From contig OZ037849.1 of the NCBI GenBank assembly GCA_964035575.1, positions 1,655,204 to 1,719,203 on the forward strand: a stretch of 64,000 nucleotides of DNA, given 5' to 3'. A program made the translations under genes and the position numbers. The notes below the pieces were generated by a model that searched no databases, was not told the DNA's origin, and saw nothing but the letters and a program-made list of their open reading frames with translations. This stretch comes from Rhynchopus sp. YZ270_cl-10 (taxonomy: Eukaryota > Euglenozoa > Diplonemea > Diplonemida > Diplonemidae). Below are positions 21,101-29,336 of the stretch, piece after piece. Every line of letters starts with the position of its first letter. The stretch's first letter is position 1.

Positions 21101-21403
21101 GAAGCGTTGCAGCGTGCGTCGGACGCGTGGCAGCAAGCCCTGGAGGTACGGCGGGAGCATCGTCGGTCGTGGGGACCGGATTTGGCCGCGCTTCGGGGCA
21201 CTTTTGGCGACCGCCAGCAGGAGTTGAGTCGTTTCCTGGAGGAGAATGTGCGTCTGGACCAGGGCGGACAGGCATCGTGTGGAGGAGCTGACCGCCAGGC
21301 ACAAGCGGGAACTCGCAGAGGACGCGAAGAAGATGCATGCGCAGTACTTGGAAGACTGCGATCGGCACCCCGAAGCAGGAGAGTCGCTCCGGGCGGAGTA
21401 TGA
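15113..21403 (+). CDS. retrotransposon polyprotein: OTU - zinc finger - RT - endonuclease - OTU - zinc finger
   Basis: 2,096 aa from ATG 15113; the frame is open upstream to 13919. Parts in order: an Arg-rich stretch and hydrophobic segments (one, GMLAVSLLVLLSLLW, may span a membrane); OTU-like domain with NDCGYVALH (Cys at 16199) and DSHFEAVEL (His at 16550); C2H2 finger FCPFDGC...LLQHMRRH; reverse transcriptase with KIDYRNAF (Asp 18017), GAQQGDPLGPLLFSL and WYLDDG (18278); CCHC knuckle C-x2-C-x14-H-x3-C (from 19238); PD-(D/E)xK nuclease KRPGD (19442) ... CLDITH (19490); a second OTU-like domain GDCAFEALLF (Cys 20216) and GHYEPL (His 20570); a Cys/His-rich finger LQCEQC...CCHTCGGLACLHC; and a Gln/Lys coiled region. 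RT and nuclease would copy RNA into a nicked site; OTU domains are deubiquitinase-type proteases. No stop interrupts it. The start is uncertain. Confidence 0.85.
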   Translation: MLVFGVSLVGREGQSGCVMMRVWQKGCVQIECWFDWWCNLWEVFSSLRQPDPCWVAEAPEWGVFVSFAVLDLWKDRRAPTLSHLILWLVGRRTRRTRRGHRSLNWTKSQAGRLRRRKAPCNRPPSPAAHPVFRRFRVADALRGALQCVAIWVLVFVGSELGRSAPHVLGCALVRDAEVLGVGLLRGLCRVRRGWRWLEGASERVRRWTGGIRVAASLVRASVIGVGQLSVRAAEWVWVAWSAGGCLAGFVALVGVARPLGWVLLLEVRRVAARRWTRRIGMAFGMLAVSLLVLLSLLWRAVTPWDLRPAPAVPEHPVSLSPFALTGGCANVNAPAYTEQAVSVDATLAKFGAKRIPNVSTNDCGYVALHLWDHDTQPDVRAMRKQLYDTAVEVSNRLVQVLGSQEAMTEFANGVTGEAHLNHLGLQLTATASRINIVVVQASEENPLVRITPGSKRVAKSYAESFQAKLPTVVIALCDSHFEAVELVPEVGKTKEGMAEKMRKEARQAVLDTAHLDGIIPTNTTTTAPLATKLGHINADRVFCPFDGCRAGILSSSDAVGGLSRKGLLQHMRRHQADGAYIPDELLGHLGMSRCANDQCDMLLPQSKEVCNTCTVHFGEEGFTAPSPSSRGMLTDQDDLPSFEVMGTTRIQLKGGCPDKHLQLYSELFLRVLMDILEYQDEVAWKRLALFFTVLHRTRTERGGKDQERRLTSTWGKDLEAWKAGQYVALWEQTVEERKPRPSGWSDEDTDEGRRKRTIAKARAGLPSQAMSCATSDGLAPQTPATLEKLQTKHPAAADSKALEQADWPQPQEVPPVTVVEVMKALRSMPKSSAAGPSNVTGAHLRTLCLQRRAKGTLAALAAVLTSLAQGNAPVEVAEFFAGANLVALRKPAKGPGLEEDVRPIAVGDTLRRLVGKILSARVRVPARTLLLRGNQVGVATARGAAVATDVISQYAVRNRGKGKVILKIDYRNAFNCVDRLSMLRAVDANLPELAPWVRWCYLEPSSLFYGGDTIRSQRGAQQGDPLGPLLFSLTIHQMALELKGHPGLDGTLWYLDDGSLRGSPKAVFEAYQVLCTRSSELGLEVNANKCELISTGGVSKEDLEAVGFTLNEGGQDAMGEGGFRLLDVDGFDFLGIPIGSVAFCEEYMAQKVDDSRRNLEALVDLGDSQAAFYVLRYCEGYCRMVFYMRGIPQCAEYLTAFDDLIDRCLAALLHDPDGALPELARAQAALPVALGGLGIRRTVDHRTAASLASQSGNLQLSQALDPAFTWDEERWNSAAEEYNSRVPVAFHVDRAQPKKILEQQSLSSAVIDAQADKLMQQLCMRDRARMKSLLLPLSGTYLTATPSARNQMSSADFAVVTRFRLGVAIHAEGTTCSACQGGQKRVVMDSFGDHTFGCPYSKHRVARHNALRDSVYRAAQGAGLDPALEETVRVELESKKRPGDVYLPVGVAENGPRCLDITHVCPTLPSYRTGASKFVGWSAKNQGQVTREKHERDLNKINTKFSPIVFEAFGGAGDEANLLIAQLGGLTTGQTSHLTGSAELRIRESIAVAYQKKVASSFLERGAMCVGIATLKREPCVEVDVAPSAEDMDRFGRRSAGAVEPLCDDANPDDDMSRPADRTEEQQGKRKRDVKPDHVEPPRKRTGRFDSATVIPEGPGLDVVREWEFLRECPAAQRPRATEQAAKLGASKVTWSFVAGDCAFEALLFATGRTDLSVEGLRQAAVKKVQGRADLSSAAVPNFGVWQRLMTSGDRGDERTWADAIAVAGAGEALEVSVVILNEFARPSLMVPRKRPKAVVLLLHSGDQDAADGSGSIPGHYEPLTMDPALQQHILSFEATGGKGECQSERPMAFVGAREAEASNTFLQCEQCSKLFDASDAHFCCHTCGGLACLHCAQGSKHCPLSQIGRAEYFSALSFLHSNVPAQAASAEGSGDPPPKRAPSPAVPAPEGEDVEEVDMPMAGEEGQQAEQKQQKHEKQRKQQKQQQQKADQEKKEALQRASDAWQQALEVRREHRRSWGPDLAALRGTFGDRQQELSRFLEENVRLDQGGQASCGGADRQAQAGTRRGREEDACAVLGRLRSAPRSRRVAPGGV

Positions 21404-22814
21404 CAGGCAACGCTGCGAGAGGCATTACGCCATCGCAGCTAAGCATGAGTCGGAGCAGAAGGCGACCACTCTGTTGTTGACGGCGGTGAACCTATCCCGA
21501 CAGCTGGAGGCAGAACGCATGGTGGCATACGGGCGGTGCTTTGGGGTGGTGTGCGAAGGGCGGCTATTCCTCCCCTGCCATGCGGTGCGGAGAGCGGTGG
21601 GCGACGACCCTGAAGGACTCGAACCTGACTGTGTCGGCGACTGGATGGCTCTCTTTGGTCCTCAAGGTGCTTCTCCGTGCCCGGGCGAGTTCCTGTACTG
21701 CTGGGCGACACAGCAGCCGTGGAGTGGGAACGGGGAGGGGGACGGTGATTGCCCGGAGTCGGTGGTCGCCCGTCAGGCGGTTAGGAAGATAGCAGGGGAG
21801 GCCGGATACTGCGACACCTGGGGCAAGACCAGCGCGGTCATCGTCGTTCGGGAAGGCAGGGTCAGCTGGGGAACCCCTTCTCGGGATCAGCTGGAGGAGG
21901 AGGTGGGGCGACAGGCCGAGGCGGCAGACACCGAGGTGCGTGTGAAGGTGGAGGAGATGGATGATGATGAGCAGGAGCAGGAGGAGGACCTCGACACCGC
22001 GATGGAGGGGGCGGATCGCTCGCATTCTCTGTCAGTGGAAGGCATCCCTGACCAGAAGAAGCAAGCGAGGGTGAGGGAATTGCTGAGGGCGCAGAGCGAG
22101 GCTTGGATGTGGACGGAGGAGGAGCGGACGGAGAGGGGGGGTCTTTTCCCGTGCCTCACCATGGGGTCGCCGGTGCCTTCTTCTGTGACGAAGTGGATCT
22201 CCCTGTTCCACTACCGTCAGGGAGAGAAACAGGATGGCAGACCCTTGTTGTCACTCCCCCTCTCTACCGCTACTTTCACTCAGTGGTATGAGGTGATGAA
22301 GGTGGTGGGTTTGCATGAGTGGTCGGTTCAGGAAAAGTGCAAGGCAAAGTCGACGTTGCATGCCCTGACGGACAACCGGAGCAGTAGGGGGCAGGCCTTT
22401 GCAGCGGAGAGTACAAGGAGGGAGAATGAGGCACGAGCGGCTCGAGAGGGAATAGGCCGACAACCTCAAGCCTCCTCTTCTTCTTCTTCTTCCTCCACCT
22501 CTGCAGGCCGTGGCACTACAACCTCCATCGCCCAACCTGCAGTCTCCACTTCTTCCTCCTCCTCATCGGCAGGCCGTGGCAATGCAACCTCCTCCGCCCA
22601 ACCTGCTCCTTCCCCAGCTCCCAAAGGACCCCAGCGCCATGCAGCTCAGGGTAGGTCCAACACGTCGAACGTGTTCACCGACGCAGTGGCACAAGCGACG
22701 CAGCATGTGCTCTCGCCCCAGGAGGTGCAGAGAGGGCGCAATGGTCGCGGTGGTGGACAGAAGGGGAGACAGAGCGGAGGAAGGAAGGGGAAAAAGGGGA
22801 ATAAAAAGAATTAG
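21246..22814 (+). CDS. retrotransposon second frame (coiled coil, acidic and Ser-rich)
   Basis: 522 aa in another frame, overlapping the end of the polyprotein by 158 nt. It opens with a charged helix, VEELTARHKRELAEDAKK, that continues the coiled coil of the upstream frame better than that frame's own last 50 residues do. So either ribosomes shift frame here or one indel has split a longer protein. The middle has an unassigned Cys-containing domain (GRCFGVVCEGRLFLPCHAV). Then follow an acidic stretch, Ser-rich repeats and a Gly/Lys basic tail ending GKKGNKKN. Function unknown; nucleic-acid binding by the tail is a guess. Confidence 0.6.
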   Translation: MCVWTRADRHRVEELTARHKRELAEDAKKMHAQYLEDCDRHPEAGESLRAEYDRQRCERHYAIAAKHESEQKATTLLLTAVNLSRQLEAERMVAYGRCFGVVCEGRLFLPCHAVRRAVGDDPEGLEPDCVGDWMALFGPQGASPCPGEFLYCWATQQPWSGNGEGDGDCPESVVARQAVRKIAGEAGYCDTWGKTSAVIVVREGRVSWGTPSRDQLEEEVGRQAEAADTEVRVKVEEMDDDEQEQEEDLDTAMEGADRSHSLSVEGIPDQKKQARVRELLRAQSEAWMWTEEERTERGGLFPCLTMGSPVPSSVTKWISLFHYRQGEKQDGRPLLSLPLSTATFTQWYEVMKVVGLHEWSVQEKCKAKSTLHALTDNRSSRGQAFAAESTRRENEARAAREGIGRQPQASSSSSSSSTSAGRGTTTSIAQPAVSTSSSSSSAGRGNATSSAQPAPSPAPKGPQRHAAQGRSNTSNVFTDAVAQATQHVLSPQEVQRGRNGRGGGQKGRQSGGRKGKKGNKKN

Positions 22815-23802
22815 AGAGTTAGAGAGTTAGAGGGTGAGAGTGTGTGTGTAGAAGCGTGTAGAGAATGACAGTTTGCCCCATGTTTATTTTTAACCCTTTT
22901 TATTTTGTGTTTTTGGTTCTTTTCATCCTTTGGGGTTTGCCCCCCCTTTCCCCCCTTTCCGCCCCCCTTCCTATTTGTTAATATTTTTGGTTGGCTGCTG
23001 GCTAGGACGGGTCTACCCCAGCGACGGCCCTTACCCCTTGGACGAGGCTCTGAGGGTAGAGGGCAGTCTCGGAGTAAGACCTGTCTAAGAGCCAGGCCAG
23101 TGGCATCAGGAGCCATTGGGCCACTTTTATAGATTGTGCAGTAGAGTAGAGTTTGTACAGAACTCTTGTCCTTTGAGTTCCTTTTTTCACTCCTTTAGTT
23201 TTTCATTTTTACCTTGTGAAGGTCAATTTCAATTTTTCATTTTTCAAAACCACCACAGGTAAGCACGAGACCCACCATTGTTGTTGTTGATTTTGTTGTG
23301 CGTTATTGTTGTTTTACCCTTTGGGTGTCAGTCAGTCGGGTCAGGTCACACTTACTGAAGTTCTCAAAAATTTTCACCAAAAAGAAAACTACTAAAAAGA
23401 TTATGGAACTTCCTTTTTATTTGTTTGTGTGTTACAGAGGAAACGGCTCACTCAATCCCCTCCTTCTCCTCCCCTCCCCTCCCCAAGACAAAGCAAAATA
23501 AAACTACACCGGTAGACAGAGCAACCCTCCCGTCCCATCCCCTCCCCTTTTCCTTTTGGGAAAAATTGCACTCACATACGACCCTTTTGCTTATTTGCAG
23601 GGAAGTGTTGGTTGTAGTTGTCCCACATGCTTTCTATTTTAGTGCCACTAACTGTGTTTTCAGGCACTGTCTTGCCAGTACAATAGTAAAGTGCCCTTGT
23701 CTGGACATCTAGCTGTTTACATACTCGCTTGACTAGTAAGTACCCCCTCTGTCACTGGATGTAGATAAAAAAAAGCGAGCCTAGGGCTAAGTTGAACAAC
23801 AC

Positions 23803-23841
<39 letters not shown>

Positions 23842-24672
23842 TTATCTGGTTCTAGTTTACGGTATCAGGGGCACACACGTTTTGCTACACACTACCCCAT
23901 CTTGTCCTTTGCTTCTCCCCTTATCCCCTTTCCCCCACTTGTTTTCCCCCTTGTGTGGGTCCTACCTGTCGCCTCCTAGTGGCGTGTCCTGGGCAGAGAG
24001 AAGGCCGTTGAGTAGTTCCTCTCTGGCGAAGTGCAGGTAGAGACGTGTATTTTGTCTTCCTTGTCCTTTTGTTTTTTACTGTTTTGACTTTTTTGTTTTC
24101 TTGGTGGTGAAGATGTGCAGGTGGAGTGCCCAGCTTTGGGCTATGGTGCTCCTGTGTGGAGCCATGGATGATGGCGGGGGTGACAGCCGAAGCTGGTGCA
24201 GCAACATGAGCAACATGCGCAGCAGCAGCAGCATGAGCAGGAGCAGCATGAGCAGCAGCATGAGCAGCAGCATGTGCAGCAGCATGTGCAGCAGTAGCAT
24301 GAGCAGCAGCATCGTGAGCAGGAGCACTGCCATCAACATCAGTACCTCCCACGGTTGCGGCAGGCACGTATCGCGAGTGGGCTCCTCAACACCAACTCAG
24401 GTACCACGTTCTCGCTGCAGCAACATGAGCAGCCATGACTGGAGTGATGGCCTCTATGGCAGCGTCTACTGCAACAATAGCGGCTCCAACAACCACACCA
24501 GCAGCATCTACACCTGCAGCAATGGCCGCAAGGGCTTCATGTGCAGCGGCTACAGAAGCTGCAGGTGCACCCCCATTCCCCCCCATTATTACCCCAAAAA
24601 GAGGCCTGTGCCCAACAACCCAAGCGGCTGCAGCTTTGATAGCAGCAACAACAACAACAACTACAACAACGG

Positions 24673-25730
24673 TGGCAGACACTGGATGCGTGGGCGGACA
24701 CTAGATGTGGCGGACAGCATCAGCAGCAACAACAGCAACTACAACAACAGTGGCAGACAGTGGATGCGCGGGCGGACACTAGATGTGCGGGCGGACAGTA
24801 TCAGCAGCAACAACAGCAACTACAACAACAGTGGCAGACAGTGGATGCGCGGGCGGACACTAGATGTGCGGGCGGACAGCATCAGCAGCAACAACAGCAA
24901 CTACAACAACAGTGGCAGACAGTGGATGCGCGGGCGGACACTAGATGTGCGGGCGGACAGTATCAGCAGCAACAACAGCAACTACAACAACAGTGGCAGA
25001 CAGTGGATGCGCGGGCGGACACTAGATGTGCGGGCGGACAGTATCAGCAGCAACAACAGCAACTACAACAACAGTGGCAGACAGTGGATGCGCGGGCGGA
25101 CACTAGATGTGCGGGCGGACAGCATCAGCAGCAACAACAGCAACTACAACAACAGTGGCAGACAGTGGATGCGCGGGCGGACACTAGATGTGCGGGCGGA
25201 CAGTATCAGCAGCAACAACAGCAACTACAACAACAGTGGCAGACAGTGGATGCGCGGGCGGACACTAGATGTGCGGGCGGACAGTATCAGCAGCAACAAC
25301 AGCAACTACAACAACAGTGGCAGACAGTGGATGCGCGGGCGGACACTAGATGTGCGGGCGGACAGTATCAGCAGCAACAACAGCAACTACAACAACAGTG
25401 GCAGACACTGGATGCGCGGGCGGACACTAGATGTGCGGGCGGGCAGCATCAGCAGCAACAACAACAACAACTACAACAACAGTGGCAGACAGTGGATGCG
25501 CGGGCGGACACAGGATGTGCGGGCGGACAGCATCAGCAGCAACAACAGCAACTACAACAACGGTGGCAGACAGTGGATGCGCGGGCGGACACAGGATGTG
25601 CGGGCGGACAGTATCAGCAGCAACAACAGCAACTACAACAACGGTGGCAGACAGTGGATGCGCGGGCGGACACAGGATGTGCGGGCGGACAGTATCAGCA
25701 GCAACAACAGCAACTACAACAACAACCGTA
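24673..25730 (+). repeat. 81-bp minisatellite, about 13 copies
   Basis: Each unit contains CAGCAGCAACAACAGCAAC, then CAACAGTGGCAGACAGTGG, ATGCGCGGGCGGACACTAG and ATGTGCGGGCGGACAG. The period is 27 codons, so every frame stays open; one reads Gln-rich with WQTVDARADTRCAGG, another Ser/Asn-rich. The last three units share an ACAGGATGTG variant, the others ACTAGATGTG, showing spread by local duplication. Confidence 0.93.
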
Positions 25731-25823
25731 ACACCAGCAACAACAACAGCATCAGCAGCACCTGCAGCAGCACCGACAGCAACAGCAACAGCAGCAGCAG
25801 CAACTGCAGCAACAACACTGTAG

Positions 25824-27281
25824 GTGGGGGTGAGCGAGGTATGCTGGTGTTCGGGGCCAGCCTTGCGGCGAGAAGGACAGAGTTACTGTGTGACGTTACG
25901 GGTGTGGGGGACCTTTATCACCCCCAATGTTCACATGGGGCGTGCAGAACATGGGCTTGGGTTTGACTGGTGGAGCATCCTTTGGGAACGCCTTTCTTCT
26001 CTGCGCCGACCAGACCCCCGCTGGGTAGCCGAGGCACCTGAGTGGGGTGTGTTTGTGTCTTTCGCGGTCCTGGACATGTGGAAGGACAGACGCGCCCCTA
26101 CCCTCAGTCACCTCATATTGTGGCTGGTGGGTAGGAGGGGGACCAGGAGGACGCGCCGAGGTCACAGGTCCTTGAACTGGACCAAGGCACAGGCGAGCAG
26201 GTTCCGTCGGCGCAAGGCGCCATGCAAGCGTCCGCCCTCTCAACTTTTCCGCAGGATAAGGGCAGCCGTTGTGAGAGTGGCTTTGCAGTGGGTGGCCATC
26301 TGGGCTCTGGTTTGCGTGGGGTATGAGCTTGGGAGATCGGCGCCACGGGCTTTGGGTTGTGCACTGATCCGGGACGCAGAGCTGCTGAGTGTGCTGCTGA
26401 GGAAGGGGCTCCTACAGGGCCGATACAGAGCACGTAGCGGGAGGCTGTGGTTGCGAGTACTTGCCAGCAGGGTGTGGGTTTTCATGCAGAGGTTGAGGCG
26501 ACCGGCGGGGACAGGGGACGGGTGGGAGCTGTCACCTCAGAGCATAAGCCTGGGGCCCGGGGCGCTGGCAGGTGGAGCAGACGGGGACATCAACCCGGAG
26601 GAGGCGGCAAACCTTGACGCATTCCTCGAGGTGCATGGGGGGAAGAGGGTGCCGAACGCAGCCAACGGCGAGTGCATGTACGTGGCCTTACTGGGTAAGA
26701 AGAACGCGCTGTACTTGGATGTCAGCAAAGCACGCACTGAGCTGGCTGACAGAGCGCGGGTCACGAAGGTGAAGACCGGTCTCAGACGCTACTTCGAGAC
26801 CGAGGCACAGCTGTCAAGCTTCATTGACGGCCTCACCAACCCTGAGGTGTGGGGCAACCACCTCACCCTACACCTGGCAGCAAATGCATGGTCCACCACG
26901 ATAGCGGTAGTGCAGCCTGGGCCGAATCCAGTGGTGACGATCAACCCCGCAGCCTCATCGAAAGACTTGCGGACGCAGAAAGACCGCCGCGTCAGGGTAG
27001 TTTCACTCCTCAATAATCACTATGAGGAAGTGCAAATGGACCCAAAGAACGCCCTGGCAATGGTCCAGTCGGCCCCCTTCGCAGAGCTTGACCCGAAAGG
27101 CCTAACAGCAACACCCATCCCTGCCATGACGAAGGAGTCGCCTTCTCCTCTGGGGGCTGATGCACCGAGGCTCTTCTGCCCTGTTCCGTGTTGCAACGGA
27201 AGCAGTCTACACCGTCCCCAGCCCTTCTCTGTTCCCGGCCTGCGCACACACATCGGTGCACACCTGTCTTCCGGCGACCAC
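25824..27281 (+). pseudogene. 5' part of a second retrotransposon polyprotein
   Basis: Aligned with the first element from GREGQ onward. A 2-nt difference just before (GCCTTGCGGCG against GCCTTGTGGGGCG) shifts the frame relative to its conserved MLVFG start. It keeps the OTU-like domain in a more canonical form, NGECMYVALL with Cys and NNHYEEVQM with His, and the start of the C2H2 finger (LFCPVPCC ... LRTHIGAHL). RT, endonuclease and the second OTU are gone. The open frame runs on artificially into the tRNA gene. Confidence 0.8.
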
Positions 27282-27353
27282 AGCAGAGATAGGTTTCGAT
27301 CCTATGACCTGTGGGTTATGAGCCCACCGCGCTGACCACTGCGCCACTCTGCT
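27282..27353 (-). tRNA. tRNA-iMet(CAU): initiator tRNA-Met (CAU)
   Basis: 72 nt; loop CTCATAA. The A1:U72 pair and T-loop ATCGAAA (A54, A60) are the marks of eukaryotic initiators. Its 3' end touches the cut end of the second retroelement. Copy at 55351. Confidence 0.95.
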
Positions 27354-27404
27354 TCTAATTACTTCCAACGATGTTTTCTACATGCCCAGCTTAAAAAAGC
27401 CTGT

Positions 27405-27474
27405 GCGACCGCCGGGAATCGAACCCGGGTCGAACCCTTGGGAGGGGTCCATCATGCCACTAGACCACGGTCGC
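27405..27474 (-). tRNA. tRNA-Gly(CCC): tRNA-Gly (CCC)
   Basis: Stem GACCC/GGGTT with loop CTCCCAA gives CCC. Acceptor GCGACCG/CGGTCGC. Copy at 55474. Confidence 0.93.
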
Positions 27475-27500
27475 CTTATCAAGGGATAAAAGGGCTCGAC

Positions 27501-27572
27501 GCTCTCGTGGCCTAGTGGTTAAGGCACAGGTCTTATGAGCCTGGGATCGCGGGTTCAAACCCCGCCGGGAGC
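27501..27572 (+). tRNA. tRNA-Ile(UAU): tRNA-Ile (UAU)
   Basis: Loop CTTATGA in stem CAGGT/GCCTG gives UAU. Acceptor GCTCTCG/CGGGAGC. No intron. Copy at 55570. Confidence 0.93.
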
Positions 27573-27653
27573 AAAGCCTTTTTTTGTTCTGTGATTCATG
27601 TTCATTCCTCCTGTTCTTTCGATGACTCCTCCAGAAGTTGCAAAGGAACAGTA

Positions 27654-27735
27654 GCGGACGTATCCAAGTGGTTACGGAGGTGCACTCGAAATGCATTGGG
27701 CTCTGCCCGCGCAGGTTCAAATCCTGCCGTCCGCG
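27654..27735 (+). tRNA. tRNA-Ser(CGA): tRNA-Ser (CGA)
   Basis: 82 nt with the long variable arm of class II; loop CTCGAAA. Acceptor GCGGACG/CGTCCGC. Copy at 55723. Confidence 0.95.
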
Positions 27736-27814
27736 TTATTGCCTTTTTGCTGTGCAGGGGGAACCCTGTACATTCCACACATGGTGTTTTTTTTACTGGG
27801 GAGTAAGTGATTAG

Positions 27815-28420
27815 GGTGCGTGTGATGCTCCAATTTGCGATTCTGACCTCATAATGCATTCAGGAGCATCCAAACATCCCATTTTCCCGTTAGTTTCCCA
27901 TTTTTGACGATCTGGCTATTGCAGAATAGAGGTGAAAATGACATTTTGCTGGGTCATTTTCGCGAACTCGATTAGGACACTTCTGATGCTCTAATTTGCG
28001 GTTACAACCTCATAATGAATTCAGGAGCATCCGAATGACCCATTATCCCAACATTTTCACATTTTTGACGATTTTGCTATTGCGGAATATCCGGTGGAAA
28101 ATCGGAAAATTCCATGTGTACTGTGTTTCACTGGGAGTAAGTGATTAGGACATGTGTGATGCTCCAATTTGCGGTTCCGACCTCATAATGGCTTCAGGAG
28201 CATCCAAACAACCCGTTTTCCCAACGTTTTCGCATTTTTGACCAGTTGGGCTGTTGCGGAATAGCAGGTAAAAACGGTCATTTTGGCCACCTCGATTAGG
28301 GCACTTCTGATGCTCCAATCAAATCGTCCAACCTCATAATGCATTCAGGAGCACCCAAATAGCACATATTCCCGACATTTTCGCCTTTTTGATCCTGTGT
28401 GAGCAATCCAGAACAACTTT
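27815..28420 (-). repeat. 165-bp repeat family, about four diverged units (inverted)
   Basis: Recurring phrase GTGATGCTCCAATTTGCGG, then GACCTCATAATG and CAGGAGCATCC, every 150-180 bp. In reverse complement it is the same family as the units at 30250-31547 (there as GGTCGCACGATCAGATCCG and GAGCATCACA). No gene here. Confidence 0.8.
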
Positions 28421-28446
28421 CTGCTTCAGTAAAAAAAAAGTAAAAA

Positions 28447-28565
28447 GGATTCAAGCACCCGGACTTCCCAGCTGGTCACCCACGCCAGTACTATCCAGGC
28501 CTGCTGGTGCTTAACTTCTCAAATCAGGCGGGATGAGGTGTATTCACCAGAGTATGGCCGAATCC
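28447..28565 (-). rRNA. 5S rRNA: 5S rRNA
   Basis: 119 nt, with paired ends GGATTC/GAATCC and the universal core CCCGCCTGATTTGAGAAG and GTTAAGCACC, ending in GTCCGGGTGCTTGAATCC and then T-rich sequence. One of six copies in the window. Confidence 0.95.
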
Positions 28566-28650
28566 AATACTGAGTAATGGTGGACAACATGTGAATGGGT
28601 TGCTTGTGACCTAACAACGAACCAGAAATAGAACAGCGAACAAAAAACAA

Positions 28651-28722
28651 GGCACTAGAGGGGATCGAACCCTCGACCTCTCGCTTACTGGGCGAGCGCT
28701 CTAACCACTGAGCTATAGCGCC
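28651..28722 (-). tRNA. tRNA-Thr(AGU): tRNA-Thr (AGU), C33
   Basis: Stem CTCGC/GCGAG and loop CCAGTAA give AGU, but position 33 is C instead of the near-universal U. Acceptor GGCGCTA/TAGTGCC. Copy at 56739. Confidence 0.9.
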
Positions 28723-28842
28723 ATGCTTTCTCTCCATCTTCTTTTCTTTGAAGGGGGTCTTTTGAAATGTACAGAACACGCATCAAAAATTTCCTTCACA
28801 CCTCCGCAACGGTGAAAAAATTTTAACGAAGAAGCCTAGTAA

Positions 28843-28924
28843 GGCGAGGTGGCCGAGTGGTCTAAGGCGCTACGTTCAGGTCGTAGTCTCTTCGGGGGCG
28901 TGAGTTCAAACCTCACCCTCGTCA
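28843..28924 (+). tRNA. tRNA-Leu(CAG): tRNA-Leu (CAG)
   Basis: 82 nt, class II; loop TTCAGGT in stem CTACG/CGTAG. Copy at 56932. Confidence 0.94.
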
Positions 28925-29000
28925 CTTTTTCTTCGTTGTGTGATCATCTAAAACTATTTTCGCCCAAAGCTTGTTGTTTTAAAGAATCATCATAATTGTG

Positions 29001-29072
29001 GGGCTCTTAGCTCAGTGGAAGAGCGCCCGTTCCGCATACGGGAGGCCGAGAGTTCGAACCTCTCAGGGTCCA
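29001..29072 (+). tRNA. tRNA-Ala(CGC): tRNA-Ala (CGC), C33
   Basis: Loop TCCGCAT in stem CCCGT/ACGGG gives CGC with C at 33. Acceptor GGGCTCT/AGGGTCC has the G3:U70 pair that marks alanine tRNAs. Copy at 57092. Confidence 0.92.
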
Positions 29073-29148
29073 CAGTTTTTTTTCTTCTGATTTGTTTCTC
29101 CTGTGTAAATTGGTTCTCAGAGCTTTCACACCTTGCTCCCTAAAATGT

Positions 29149-29220
29149 GGCTGTTTAGCTCAGTGGTAGAGCACATCATCCGTAATGATGGGGTCGTGGG
29201 TTCAATCCCCACAGCGGCCT
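29149..29220 (+). tRNA. tRNA-Thr(CGU): tRNA-Thr (CGU), C33
   Basis: Stem CATCA/TGATG, loop TCCGTAA: CGU with C at 33. Acceptor GGCTGTT/AGCGGCC. Copy at 57241. Confidence 0.9.
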
Positions 29221-29336
29221 AGGTTTTTTTCAGAGCTTTCCTTTCAGACCTTTACAACCTAACTTGGGGTTTGTGGGTTTGCAGTCACTGGTGCACACAT
29301 GGCCTGTGGACGGGTGCTGGGTGGGCAAAAAAAATT

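Larger units (their letters stand above)
13917..23838 (+). mobile_element. non-LTR retrotransposon, R2-like type with OTU domains
   Basis: Order of parts: CAG-rich leader (about 14095-15056), a long open frame with RT and endonuclease (to 21403), an overlapping second frame (21246-22814), an untranslated tail of about 1 kb (22815-23802) and a poly(A) run (23803-23838). The endonuclease is of the restriction-like type used by R2, CRE and NeSL elements, which tend to hit specific sites such as rRNA or SL RNA genes. The 5' edge is taken at the border of the 760-bp repeat; no target duplication was seen. 22815-23802 contains no gene. Confidence 0.88.
23839..27281 (+). mobile_element. second OTU-bearing retroelement, 3'-truncated
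   Basis: Starts right after the poly(A) of the first element, in the same orientation. It has a leader with CAG-type triplets (about 24190-24320), an 81-bp minisatellite, then a coding part homologous to the first element (from about 25810; shared RPDPRWVAEAPEWGVFVSF). It stops within the region after the first OTU and C2H2 finger, exactly where tRNA-iMet begins. Loss of the 3' end is not how such elements normally break (they lose the 5' end). A later rearrangement, probably the one that created the duplicated RNA island edge, cut it. Confidence 0.8.
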
